Made by a program: the position numbers and the translations under genes | DNA from: Ralstonia insidiosa | GTDB taxonomy: Bacteria; Pseudomonadota; Gammaproteobacteria; Burkholderiales; Burkholderiaceae | NCBI RefSeq assembly: GCF_008801405.1 | Contig: NZ_VZPV01000001.1 | Coordinates: 248,001 to 312,000 of the forward strand | Length of the DNA stretch: 64,000 bases | Direction: 5' to 3' | Notes under the pieces: generated by a model | What the model was told of the DNA's origin: nothing | What the model saw: the letters and a program-made list of their open reading frames with translations, nothing else | Database searches by the model: none | Shown here: positions 49,614 through 57,358 of the stretch, piece by piece | Numbering within the stretch: position 1 is the first letter of the stretch | How the letters are laid out: the number at the start of each line of letters is the position of its first letter

Positions 49614-50627
49614 ATGCAGACACGACAACTCGGTCAATCCGACCTGTACACCTCCCCACTCGGCTTCGGCACCTGGGCTTCGGGTGGTGGCAACTGGGAA
49701 TACGGTTGGGGCGCACAGGACGACCGCGACTCCATTGCCGCGATCGCCGCTGCGGTGGACGCTGGCATCAACTGGATCGACACCGCTGCCGCCTACGGAC
49801 TGGGCCACGCGGAAACCGTGGTCGGCCAGGCACTCAGCGAACTGCCGGCCAGCCGCCGGCCGTATGTGTTCACCAAGGGGTCTCTGCTCTGGGACGCGCA
49901 AGGGCGGATTTCGCATTCGCTCGATCCGGCGTCGCTCGCGCGCGAGATCGACGACAGCCTGCGTCGGTTGAACGTGGAAACGATCGACCTGTACCAGATC
50001 CACTGGCCGGCCTTTCCGCCGGGCGCGCCGGAGCAATCGATCGAAGCGGCCATCGCCGCCTTGGAACAGGCGCGCCGCGCGGGCAAGATCCGGCAGATCG
50101 GCGTGTCGAACTTCGATGCAGCGCAGATGGCGCGCGCGCAGTCTGTCGCGTCGATTGCCGCGCTGCAGCCGCCCTACTCGCTGCTGATGCGCGGCATCGA
50201 GGCATCCATCCTGCCCTACACGGCGGCGCACGGCATCGGCAACATCGTCTATTCGCCGCTGCAATCGGGGCTGCTGTCAGGTCGCATGACACGCGAGCGT
50301 ATTGCCAGCCTGCCGGCCAACGACTGGCGCGCACAGCGCAGCCCCGAGTTTCAGGAGCCCAACCTGACACACAATCTGGCGCTGGTAGAAGTGCTGCGTG
50401 GCGTGGGCGCGCGGCATGGGCGGACACCCGCCGAAGTCGCCATCGCGTGGACGCTACGCAACCCGGTGGTGACCGGCGCCATCGTCGGGGTGCGACGACC
50501 AGATCAGCTCGATGGTCTGCTCGGCGCGGCGGACCTGAAGCTGACTGACGCGGATCTCGCCGAAATCCAGGCCGCACTGCCCGAGACGACGGCATCGCCA
50601 GTACCGCAAAGCCTGGTCAACGCGTGA
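49614..50627 (+). CDS. Aldo/keto reductase
   Basis: 337 residues. The catalytic tetrad is complete: Asp56, Tyr61 (DTAAAYGLGHAE), Lys88 (VFTKGS), His130 (YQIHWP). NPVVTGAIVGVRRPDQLDGL gives the NADPH site. It is probably an NADPH-dependent reductase of aldehydes or ketones. Divergent LysR partner. Ends at the terminator 50637-50668. Confidence 0.93.
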   Translation: MQTRQLGQSDLYTSPLGFGTWASGGGNWEYGWGAQDDRDSIAAIAAAVDAGINWIDTAAAYGLGHAETVVGQALSELPASRRPYVFTKGSLLWDAQGRISHSLDPASLAREIDDSLRRLNVETIDLYQIHWPAFPPGAPEQSIEAAIAALEQARRAGKIRQIGVSNFDAAQMARAQSVASIAALQPPYSLLMRGIEASILPYTAAHGIGNIVYSPLQSGLLSGRMTRERIASLPANDWRAQRSPEFQEPNLTHNLALVEVLRGVGARHGRTPAEVAIAWTLRNPVVTGAIVGVRRPDQLDGLLGAADLKLTDADLAEIQAALPETTASPVPQSLVNA

Positions 50628-50636
50628 GCGCCAAAA

Positions 50637-50668
50637 GCAAAACGCACGGCGCGGACCGTGCGTTTTGC
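50637..50668. terminator. Terminator shared by convergent genes
   Basis: Perfect 13-bp arms GCAAAACGCACGG (50637-50649) and CCGTGCGTTTTGC (50656-50668) with a 6-nt loop; A/T runs on each side within the arms. It serves the aldo/keto reductase and the convergent binding protein gene. Confidence 0.75.
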
Positions 50669-50693
50669 GTGGGGCGATGAGGCTGCTACGTCG

Positions 50694-51842
50694 TCAGTTC
50701 TGCAGCTTCCACTTGCCGTCCTTGATCTCGACCATCACCCGCGAGCGCTGGTCCAGGCCCAGGTGATCCTTGGCGTTCATGTTCATCACGCCGTGCGAGA
50801 TCGCCAGATTGGTCGTCGCCTCCATCGCATCCCGCAGCCCCTTGCGGAATGCCGGCGTACCCGGCTGCCCCTTCTTCAGCGCCTCGGGCATCGCGTTCGC
50901 CAGCAGCAGCCCCGCATCCCACATATGGCCGCCGAAGGTCGAGACCTGACCACCGTACGCTTTCTCGTACGCCGTCTTGTACGCCAGCGCCGGCTTCTTC
51001 ACCGGGTTGCTGTCAGGCAGTTGCTCCGCCACCAGGATCGGCCCGGCCGGCAGGAACGTACCCTCGCAATCCTTGCCGCACACGCGGAGGAAGTCGGCAT
51101 TCGCCACGCCGTGCGTCTGATACAGCTTGCCCTTGTAGCCGCGCTCCTTGAGCGCGCGCTCCGGCAGCGCGGCCGGCGTACCTGAGCCTGCGATCAGCAC
51201 CGCATCCGGATTGGCCGACATGATCTTCAGCACCTGCCCCGTCACCGACGTATCGGTACGTGCAAAGCGCTCATTGGCCACGACCTTCAGCTTGCGCAGC
51301 CCCGCCACCTTGTCGAACTCCTGCGCCCACGAATCGCCATAGGCATCGGCAAAACCGATCAGCGCAACGGTCTTCACACCGTGGTTGGCCATGTGCTCGG
51401 CAATGGCGGTCGCCATGTGCGAATCGTTTTGCGGCGTCTTGAACACCCACGCGCGCTTGGCGTCCATCGGCTCGATGATGCGTGCGGAGGCGGCCAGCGT
51501 GATCATCGGCGTTTCGCTCTCGCCCACCACGTCCACCATTGCCAGCGAGTTGGGCGTGACGGTCGAGCCGATCACCAGATCGACCTTGTCTTCGGTGATG
51601 AGCTTGCGCGTGTTCTTGACGGCGGTGGTGGTGTCAGACGCATCGTCGAGGACGATGTACTCGATCTTCTTGCCCGCGATTTCCTTGGGCAGCAGCGCTA
51701 CCGTGTTCTTTTCGGGAATCCCCAGCGAAGCCGCCGGTCCGGTGGCTGACACCGTGATCCCGACCTTGACCTGGGCGAATGCTGTACCCGCCAACAGTGC
51801 CATGGCAGCGAGTGCAATGCGGGTGGCGCGCGAAACCTTCAT
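50694..51842 (-). CDS. Branched-chain amino acid ABC transporter, periplasmic binding protein
   Basis: 382 residues with signal peptide MKVSRATRIALAAMALLAGTAFA. Type 1 periplasmic binding fold: VKVGITVSATGPAASLGIPE, GKKIEYIVLDDASDTTTAVK, ALIGFADAYGDSWAQEFD. No permease or ATPase genes adjoin. The ligand may be an amino acid or an aromatic compound. Confidence 0.9.
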   Translation of the reverse strand: MKVSRATRIALAAMALLAGTAFAQVKVGITVSATGPAASLGIPEKNTVALLPKEIAGKKIEYIVLDDASDTTTAVKNTRKLITEDKVDLVIGSTVTPNSLAMVDVVGESETPMITLAASARIIEPMDAKRAWVFKTPQNDSHMATAIAEHMANHGVKTVALIGFADAYGDSWAQEFDKVAGLRKLKVVANERFARTDTSVTGQVLKIMSANPDAVLIAGSGTPAALPERALKERGYKGKLYQTHGVANADFLRVCGKDCEGTFLPAGPILVAEQLPDSNPVKKPALAYKTAYEKAYGGQVSTFGGHMWDAGLLLANAMPEALKKGQPGTPAFRKGLRDAMEATTNLAISHGVMNMNAKDHLGLDQRSRVMVEIKDGKWKLQN

Positions 51843-52144
51843 GCCGTCTCCTGAAGTGTGCGGGCGGGTTCTGTGCCCGCCCTTGATCTGGAACTCTGGG
51901 AATTCACCGACCGATGGGTCGGGGATGAAGGAGTCTAGAAGGAGTCACGCCGCGCGGGCAAGGGGGAGATACCCGTTATGCTACGCAATTACCGCCAGAG
52001 AGGGGTTTTCAATAAACCAGCAGTTGTTCAATGTCATACTAAGAAAACCAACATAACATTCCATACTGCCAAATTTGCCATAATGGTAGTAGGCGCGGAC
52101 GATCTAACACTCAAGCCGCAATACAGCAACTGGACTCGTAAAAC
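51843..52144. other. Left edge of the low-GC island
   Basis: 302 bp between the divergent binding protein gene and the ParA-like gene. Composition changes from GC-rich to AT-rich near 51990-52020. A CATACT hexamer occurs twice (52035-52040, 52062-52067) and a near-palindrome GCCAAATTTGCC lies at 52068-52079, possible promoter or operator elements. No tRNA, integrase or clear direct repeat marking an attachment site is seen. Confidence 0.5.
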
Positions 52145-53251
52145 ATGAAACTGCTTTCGGTTTTCAATAACAAAGGCGGCGTAGGAAAAACCACGCTCAC
52201 GTTCCACCTTGCCCACGCTCTAAGTGAACTTGGTCACAAAGTCCTGCTGCTGGATGCAGATCCTCAATGTAATCTCACAATCTACTCAATCCCCGTCGAG
52301 AAGATACACAACATCTGGGAGGAAGAAGATGAGTGCATTGAGATTGGCATTGAGCAATTTCGAAAGAAAAAGAAAGCCAGCGAGCTCGATGCTCTGCACA
52401 ACAAAACCCGATCGCTCCACTATCTCCTGCAGCCTACAATTGACGGCACCGGCGAGTTCGACAAACTCCCTCCCCCGCACAAAATTACCCCGAGCCTTCA
52501 CCTTGTTCCAGGACGTCTCTCAATTCACGAATTTGAAGAAAAGGTCTCTACCCGCTGGAGTGACGCATATCGAGGTGATGCCCTTGCCATTCGGACGATC
52601 ACAAAGATTCGAAACATTGCTGAAGAGTACGCGAAAAAGAGTAAGTACGATTACATAATCATTGATACTTCCCCGAGTCTGGGTGCACTAAACAAGATTA
52701 TTATTTCAACAGTTGATGGTTTCTTTGTTCCCGCCGCCCCCGATATGTTTTCGCTATACGGAATTCGAAATATCGGAAACTCCTTACGGAAATGGCATGA
52801 AGAATTTGAAATCATCTATAAACTAATATCCAGCGATAAGCGAAAGCTTTTTCCGCAGAAATTCGTTCGCTTCCTTGGATATACAATCTATAACGCCAGA
52901 AAATATACCAAAGCAGGTTCAAAGTGGAATCTCGCACAGGCACATCTAAAATATGCACTCGAAATTCCCGCCGTTATCCATAGACACATCGGCGAGGACA
53001 TCCGCCAGGATATTAGTGATGCACTTCTAGCCGAGCCAATTGGGGGCGAGTCAATTATGCACGGACACAACACCTTTGCGACCCTCGCGCAGCATTATCG
53101 AGTTCCCATGTGGAAGATTCCACTTGTAAAAGAGTTGGACAAAGACCATCAGAATACCATCAACGGTCAAAAGCCCGATATTATTGCAACAGAATCAAAA
53201 TATCACTCATTCTCAGAATCCCTAATTGAGCGCATCAAGCTGATAGGGTGA
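52145..53251 (+). CDS. ParA/MinD-family ATPase of the low-GC island
   Basis: 368 residues. Deviant Walker A NKGGVGKTTL with Lys10 and Lys15, Walker A' VLLLDADPQCNLT (Asp37, Asp39), Walker B YDYIIIDTSPSLG (Asp174). The insert between the two (about residues 55-140) is long and charged (FRKKKKASEL), and the C-terminal 130 residues (from about 240) have no ParB-interaction or membrane-targeting motif I recognise. It is not the chromosomal ParA (44983-45768): length and sequence differ. No ParB-like partner is nearby. It ends 4 bp before the RelA/SpoT-like gene, so they should be translationally coupled. Base composition is far below the flanks. The weak upstream ribosome site is odd. Confidence 0.88.
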   Translation: MKLLSVFNNKGGVGKTTLTFHLAHALSELGHKVLLLDADPQCNLTIYSIPVEKIHNIWEEEDECIEIGIEQFRKKKKASELDALHNKTRSLHYLLQPTIDGTGEFDKLPPPHKITPSLHLVPGRLSIHEFEEKVSTRWSDAYRGDALAIRTITKIRNIAEEYAKKSKYDYIIIDTSPSLGALNKIIISTVDGFFVPAAPDMFSLYGIRNIGNSLRKWHEEFEIIYKLISSDKRKLFPQKFVRFLGYTIYNARKYTKAGSKWNLAQAHLKYALEIPAVIHRHIGEDIRQDISDALLAEPIGGESIMHGHNTFATLAQHYRVPMWKIPLVKELDKDHQNTINGQKPDIIATESKYHSFSESLIERIKLIG

Positions 53252-53255
53252 CAAC

Positions 53256-53942
53256 GTGCCACTGACAGACCATTTCGATGACCAAGAAAATCGCGACTTG
53301 ATCGCCTTGTACTCAAAGAAAAAGAGATTTTTTGAGTTATTTCTTCAATCTGTTCAAGCTGAATTTTCGTCTTGTGCAGATCTTAATACTGGAACCCCAA
53401 CCATAATTCACTCTTTGCGAAGCCGTCTAAAAGATGAAGCTCATCTAGCGGACAAAATTCACCGCAAGCGATTGGATGGGCGAACCATCACACAAGAAAA
53501 TCTGTTCTCGGAAATAACGGATCTTGCCGGCTTGCGTGTGCTGCATCTGCATCAAAGCCAATTCGAGCATATTCATAATTTCATATTGCAAAAAATAAAA
53601 TCGAAGAACTGGCGCCTAGCTGAAAAGCCGATTGCGTACACCTGGGATCCAGAATCCGCCGATTATTTTAAAAGCTTCAAGATCAGGACCTCGCTAAAAC
53701 CATCGTATTACACCAGCGTTCACTATCTTATTGCACCCGCCAATCACCAAGAGAATTTGGTTTGCGAGGTGCAGGTAAGAACGCTCTTTGAAGAGGCATG
53801 GGGCGAAATTGATCACTCTATCAATTACCCTCAAAGAACAAACAAACTGGCAAGCATCGAGCAGCTTCGCGTTCTTTCCAAACTTGTCTCGACGGGTTCG
53901 CGACTGGCGGATGCAATCTTCAAAGTGCACAACACGAATTAA
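53256..53942 (+). CDS. Small RelA/SpoT-type nucleotidyltransferase (alarmone synthetase-like)
   Basis: 228 residues from GTG 53256, with AGGG 8 bp upstream. Only the (p)ppGpp synthetase-type domain is present; no HD hydrolase, TGS or ACT domain. The functional positions are kept: R57 and K59 (HSLRSRLKDEA), K67 and R70 (LADKIHRKR), Mg2+-binding D89 (DLAGLRVL), the G-loop Y152-T-S154-V-H156 (YYTSVHYLI), and E171-Q173-R175 (CEVQVRTLFEEAWGEID). Activity is therefore plausible: making (p)ppGpp, or another pyrophosphorylated nucleotide, or modifying tRNA as toxic small synthetases do. It is translationally linked to the ParA-like gene, low in GC, and without an adjacent antitoxin unless the ATPase plays that part. 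Confidence 0.87.
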   Translation: MPLTDHFDDQENRDLIALYSKKKRFFELFLQSVQAEFSSCADLNTGTPTIIHSLRSRLKDEAHLADKIHRKRLDGRTITQENLFSEITDLAGLRVLHLHQSQFEHIHNFILQKIKSKNWRLAEKPIAYTWDPESADYFKSFKIRTSLKPSYYTSVHYLIAPANHQENLVCEVQVRTLFEEAWGEIDHSINYPQRTNKLASIEQLRVLSKLVSTGSRLADAIFKVHNTN

Positions 53943-54000
53943 TAAAATAGACCAGAGCATTAACACTCCGGCAAGTCGCGATAGATTCTCGGTTGCTAGA

Positions 54001-54606
54001 TCAACCCACCCGATACACCCGCCCGCTCTGTACGCCCTCAATGCTGCGCCGGTACGCCAGTGCTGCACGCGCCGCCGGCACCGGTTCGAAACCGGGAAAG
54101 AACGGGCCGTAGGCGCCCATCGATTCGGTCAGCACGGTCGGGCTGACCGCGTTGATGCGGATGCCGCGCGGCAACTCGCATGCGGCGGCACGCACGAAGC
54201 CCTCGACGGCCGAGTTCACCGCCGTCGCGTTGGCGCCCTGCGCAATCGGCTCCTGGCCGACGATGCCCGTGGTGAGCGTGATCGATCCACCATCGTTCAA
54301 GTAGTGCTGGCCGACCAGCGCCAGGCGCACCTGGCCGAGCAGCTTGTCCTGCAGGCCGATGTTGAAATCCGCCGCCGACATCTCGGTCAGCGGCCCGAAG
54401 AACAGATTGCCGGCGGTGGAGACGATGGCGTCCACGCGGCCGACTTTGTCGAACAGCGCGGCCACGCTGTCGGCGTTGGTGATGTCGACCTGGTGGTCAC
54501 CCTGCGTACGGCCCACGCGGATGATTTCGTGCGACCCACCCTGCTCCAATTCGGCGACTACGGCGCGGCCTAAGGTACCGCTGGCGCCAATCACGACGAT
54601 CTTCAT
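54001..54606 (-). CDS. Short-chain dehydrogenase-like protein
   Basis: 201 residues from ATG 54606 (MKIVVIGASGTLGRAVVAEL). The NAD(P)-binding GASGTLG is clear; VSTAGNLFFGPLTEM is the usual NAG-like segment. The standard Tyr-x-x-x-Lys is absent: the aligned position reads GANATAVNSAVEGF. It may be a member of the atypical short SDRs or have a changed mechanism. Divergent from a LysR regulator. Confidence 0.82.
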   Translation of the reverse strand: MKIVVIGASGTLGRAVVAELEQGGSHEIIRVGRTQGDHQVDITNADSVAALFDKVGRVDAIVSTAGNLFFGPLTEMSAADFNIGLQDKLLGQVRLALVGQHYLNDGGSITLTTGIVGQEPIAQGANATAVNSAVEGFVRAAACELPRGIRINAVSPTVLTESMGAYGPFFPGFEPVPAARAALAYRRSIEGVQSGRVYRVG

Positions 54607-54632
54607 GCTGTGCTCCTTCGCAAATCTGGTTG

Positions 54633-54647
54633 GAATAGCGCCTATTC
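54633..54647. promoter_or_regulatory. Candidate LysR operator in the SDR/LysR divergent region
   Basis: GAATAG (54633-54638), CGC, CTATTC (54642-54647): a perfect inverted repeat in the 107-bp gap between divergent genes. Confidence 0.4.
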
Positions 54648-54713
54648 TTCGCCGAACTCTGCATGCGATAAAGCCGTGGTAACTTCGGCCATTCCTAATC
54701 ACCAGTTCGGAAT

Positions 54714-55625
54714 ATGGACAAGCTGCGCAGCATGGAAACCTTCATCGCCGTGGTGGAAGGCGGCAACTTCACCGAGGCGGCGGCGCGGCTAGAGATGTCG
54801 GCGGTGATGGTCGGCAAGTACGTGCAGGAGCTGGAGACGCGGCTCGGCGCACGCCTGCTCCAGCGCAGCACGCGCCGTCAGAGCCTGACCGATGCCGGCC
54901 GCGTGTTCTACGAAGACGCCAAGCGCGTGCTGGAGCAGGTACGCTGGGCAGAGACCTCCGTCGAGCGGCTACGCGCATCGCCCTCGGGCACGCTGCGCGT
55001 GAGCGCACCGACCACCTTCGGCGCCTGCGTCATCGCTCCGTTGGCTGCGACGTTCCAGCAAGCGCATCCGCAAGTGCGTGTGGAACTGAACCTGAGCAAC
55101 AGCATGGTCGACCTCGTCGACGAAGGGTTCGACCTCGCCATCCGTATCGGCGCGCTAGGTGATGCCGACTTGGTGGCCAAACCGCTGTGCGTGTATCGCA
55201 TGGTCATCTGCGCATCGCCGGATTACCTGGCGCGGCATGGGCGGCCTGAAACACCAGCGGACCTGCCACAGCATCGCTGCCTCTCGCATATGGTGTGGAA
55301 CAACCGCAATGCGTGGCAGTTGCGCGGGTGGGAAGGCGACACGCCCTGGCGCGACGATCCGGCCTTCACGTGCAATGACGGCCACGGCCTGCGCATGGCG
55401 GCGATTGCGGGTGCCGGCCTGCTGCTGCAGCCGGAAGTGCTGGTGGCCGAGGACCTGGCGAACGGCAAGCTCGTGCGCGTGCTGCAGGCGTACGCGCCGG
55501 AGCCGCGGCCGATCCACATCGTGTATCGGCAGGATCGGCGGCCGTTGCCGAAGCTCTCCAGTTTTGTGGCGCATCTGCTGGAGCAGGTGGCAGCGCGTGT
55601 GCCGGCGCAGGGTGCGACACCGTAG
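54714..55625 (+). CDS. LysR-family transcriptional regulator
   Basis: 303 residues. N-terminal winged helix (TFIAVVEGGNFTEAAARLEM, VMVGKYVQELETRLG), then GTLRVSAPTTFGACVIAPLA in the effector domain. It is the divergent partner of the short-chain dehydrogenase at 54001-54606. Confidence 0.93.
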   Translation: MDKLRSMETFIAVVEGGNFTEAAARLEMSAVMVGKYVQELETRLGARLLQRSTRRQSLTDAGRVFYEDAKRVLEQVRWAETSVERLRASPSGTLRVSAPTTFGACVIAPLAATFQQAHPQVRVELNLSNSMVDLVDEGFDLAIRIGALGDADLVAKPLCVYRMVICASPDYLARHGRPETPADLPQHRCLSHMVWNNRNAWQLRGWEGDTPWRDDPAFTCNDGHGLRMAAIAGAGLLLQPEVLVAEDLANGKLVRVLQAYAPEPRPIHIVYRQDRRPLPKLSSFVAHLLEQVAARVPAQGATP

Positions 55626-55684
55626 CCGTCGCAGCAAGCGACATGGCTGACTACACTCGGGCCATCCCCCTCTGAGCCACCATC

Positions 55685-56110
55685 ATGTTCCTCGCCCTCG
55701 TTGCTGGTCGTATCGCTTGCGCAGTGCTCGCCTTCCTCGGTTTGACGCATCTGTACTGGGCAGCCGGCGGCGTCGCCGGCAAACAGGCTGCACTGCCGTC
55801 GGTGGGTGGCGCACCGGTGTTCAAGCCGAGCGCGATTGGCACAGCATCGATCGCGGTGATCCTGCTTGCCATGGCGGCCTGGGTGGCTGCTGCGGCTGGC
55901 ATCCTGGCCGCACCGGTTCCGCAAGGGGTACTGCGCGTTGGCGCCTTCGTGCTCGCCGCCATCTTTGTGCTGCGTGCGGTGGGGGACTTCCGCTATGTCG
56001 GCTTCTTCAAGCGGGTGCGCGGCAGTGTGTTTGCGCGGCGGGATACGTGGGGGTATTCGCCGTTGTGCGTGGTGTTGGCGGTGTTGATTGTCGCGGCCGC
56101 CTCACGCTGA
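55685..56110 (+). CDS. DUF3995-type integral membrane protein
   Basis: 141 residues with four hydrophobic helices, starting MFLALVAGRIACAVLAFLGLTHLYWAAGG. AVGDFRYVGFFKR is the typical cytoplasmic loop of DUF3995 proteins. Function unknown. It overlaps no other gene and lies 18 bp before the DUF3820 gene, same strand. Confidence 0.78.
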   Translation: MFLALVAGRIACAVLAFLGLTHLYWAAGGVAGKQAALPSVGGAPVFKPSAIGTASIAVILLAMAAWVAAAAGILAAPVPQGVLRVGAFVLAAIFVLRAVGDFRYVGFFKRVRGSVFARRDTWGYSPLCVVLAVLIVAAASR

Positions 56111-56128
56111 CACGGCACAATAGCGCCC

Positions 56129-56344
56129 ATGCAACCCGAAGACCTCCAACGCCTCGTCACCACGCAAATGCCCTTCGGCAAATACAAGGGCCGGCTGATC
56201 GCCGATCTGCCGGGCCACTACCTGAACTGGTTCGCGCGCGAGGGCTTTCCACCGGGGCAGATCGGCCGCTTGCTGGCGCTGATGCAGGAGCTGGATCACA
56301 ACGGCCTGAAAGGCCTGCTCGATCCGTTGCGCCAAGGCAGATAG
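56129..56344 (+). CDS. Small DUF3820-type protein
   Basis: 71 residues. The MPFGKYKGRLIADLPGHYLNW pattern (residues 14-34) is the DUF3820 core, also found in exonuclease-associated zinc-free small proteins and putative quorum-sensing-regulated factors. No metal-binding cysteines. Function unknown. Probably co-transcribed with the upstream DUF3995 gene. Confidence 0.8.
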   Translation: MQPEDLQRLVTTQMPFGKYKGRLIADLPGHYLNWFAREGFPPGQIGRLLALMQELDHNGLKGLLDPLRQGR

Positions 56345-56351
56345 CGACCGC

Positions 56352-57260
56352 TCAATTGCCGTTGATGTAGCGTTGCAGCCCCACTGCCAGCGCATCAAAT
56401 ACCGCGCGGCAACGCGGGCTGTCGCGCAGGTCTTCATGCATGGCGAGCCACGTGTCGAGCGTGATCGAAACCTCGTCAACAAACAGGCGCACGAGATCCG
56501 GATTGCGCTGCGCCAATCCCACTTGGCAGAAGCCGATACCGAAACCCGCGCGCAACGCGGCAATCGCTGCGAGATCGCTGTCGGTGCGCAGTGCGAAGCG
56601 GTTGCGTTGAATCCACGGTAGCTGCGCACGCACGCCGCGCAGGAAGGCGTTCTCCTTGTCGTAGCCGATCAACGTGTGCCCCGCGAGATCACCCAGCGTG
56701 GCAGGCACACCGCGCCGCTCCAGATAACACCGGTGCGCAAACGCCCCCAGCTCAATGCCACCAAGTTGCCGCGCAACCAGCACGCCCTGTGTCGGTGGCT
56801 GCATGCGCACGGCGATGTCGGCTTCGCGGCGCAGCAGGTCTTCCAGGCGGTTGGACGGCACCAGCTCGATCGTCAGTTCCGGGTACGCAGCGTGCAGATC
56901 GGCGAGGATCGGCGGCAGCACTTCCACCGCCACCACCTCGCTGGCGGTGATGCGCACGGTGCCGCGCACGCCCTCGCCCTGGCTGGATGCGGCGCGCAGC
57001 AAGGCGGCGCTGGTGGCCTCAAGCGATTCTGCGAAAGGACGTAAGGACAACGCCGCCTCCGTCGGGCTCAGCCCCTGCTGGGTACGGATGAATAGCGACA
57101 GGCCCAGCGCCTGTTCCAGCGCATCGACATGGCGCCCGGCCGTGGGCTGCGTCAGCCCCAGCGCGCGCGCCGCGCCTGATAGCGAACCCTCCCGCGCAAC
57201 GGCGAGGAAGGTCCGATACAGCTCCCAGCCCGGCTCGGTGAATGCCCCTGATTCAATCAT
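56352..57260 (-). CDS. LysR-family transcriptional regulator
   Basis: 302 residues from ATG 57260 (MIESGAFTEPGWELYRTFL); 28 more in-frame residues upstream lack LysR homology. Winged helix GSLSGAARALGLTQPTAGRH. Divergent from the NAD(P)-binding epimerase-like gene at 57359, with a dyad over its own start. Confidence 0.91.
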   Translation of the reverse strand: MIESGAFTEPGWELYRTFLAVAREGSLSGAARALGLTQPTAGRHVDALEQALGLSLFIRTQQGLSPTEAALSLRPFAESLEATSAALLRAASSQGEGVRGTVRITASEVVAVEVLPPILADLHAAYPELTIELVPSNRLEDLLRREADIAVRMQPPTQGVLVARQLGGIELGAFAHRCYLERRGVPATLGDLAGHTLIGYDKENAFLRGVRAQLPWIQRNRFALRTDSDLAAIAALRAGFGIGFCQVGLAQRNPDLVRLFVDEVSITLDTWLAMHEDLRDSPRCRAVFDALAVGLQRYINGN

Positions 57261-57272
57261 ACAAATTCGTAT
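57259..57272. promoter_or_regulatory. Candidate LysR operator overlapping the LysR start
   Basis: ATACAAATTCGTAT is palindromic except for one pair (A/C), and overlaps the LysR start codon at 57258-57260. That position would allow autorepression. Confidence 0.4.
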
Positions 57273-57358
57273 AGCTGCACGCTCATCATCAACAATTCCA
57301 TTGAAGCACAAGCGCGACCAGAATGCCTCCATCGCAACACTCACTCGGGAGCACGGTC

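Noticed and set aside
51843..52144. Attachment-site repeats around the low-GC island
   Set aside because: I compared the left and right edges by eye and found no shared repeat beyond a few bases.
53943..54000. Possible antitoxin gene downstream of the RelA/SpoT-like gene
   Set aside because: Only 58 bp remain before the convergent dehydrogenase stop, too short for a protein antitoxin.
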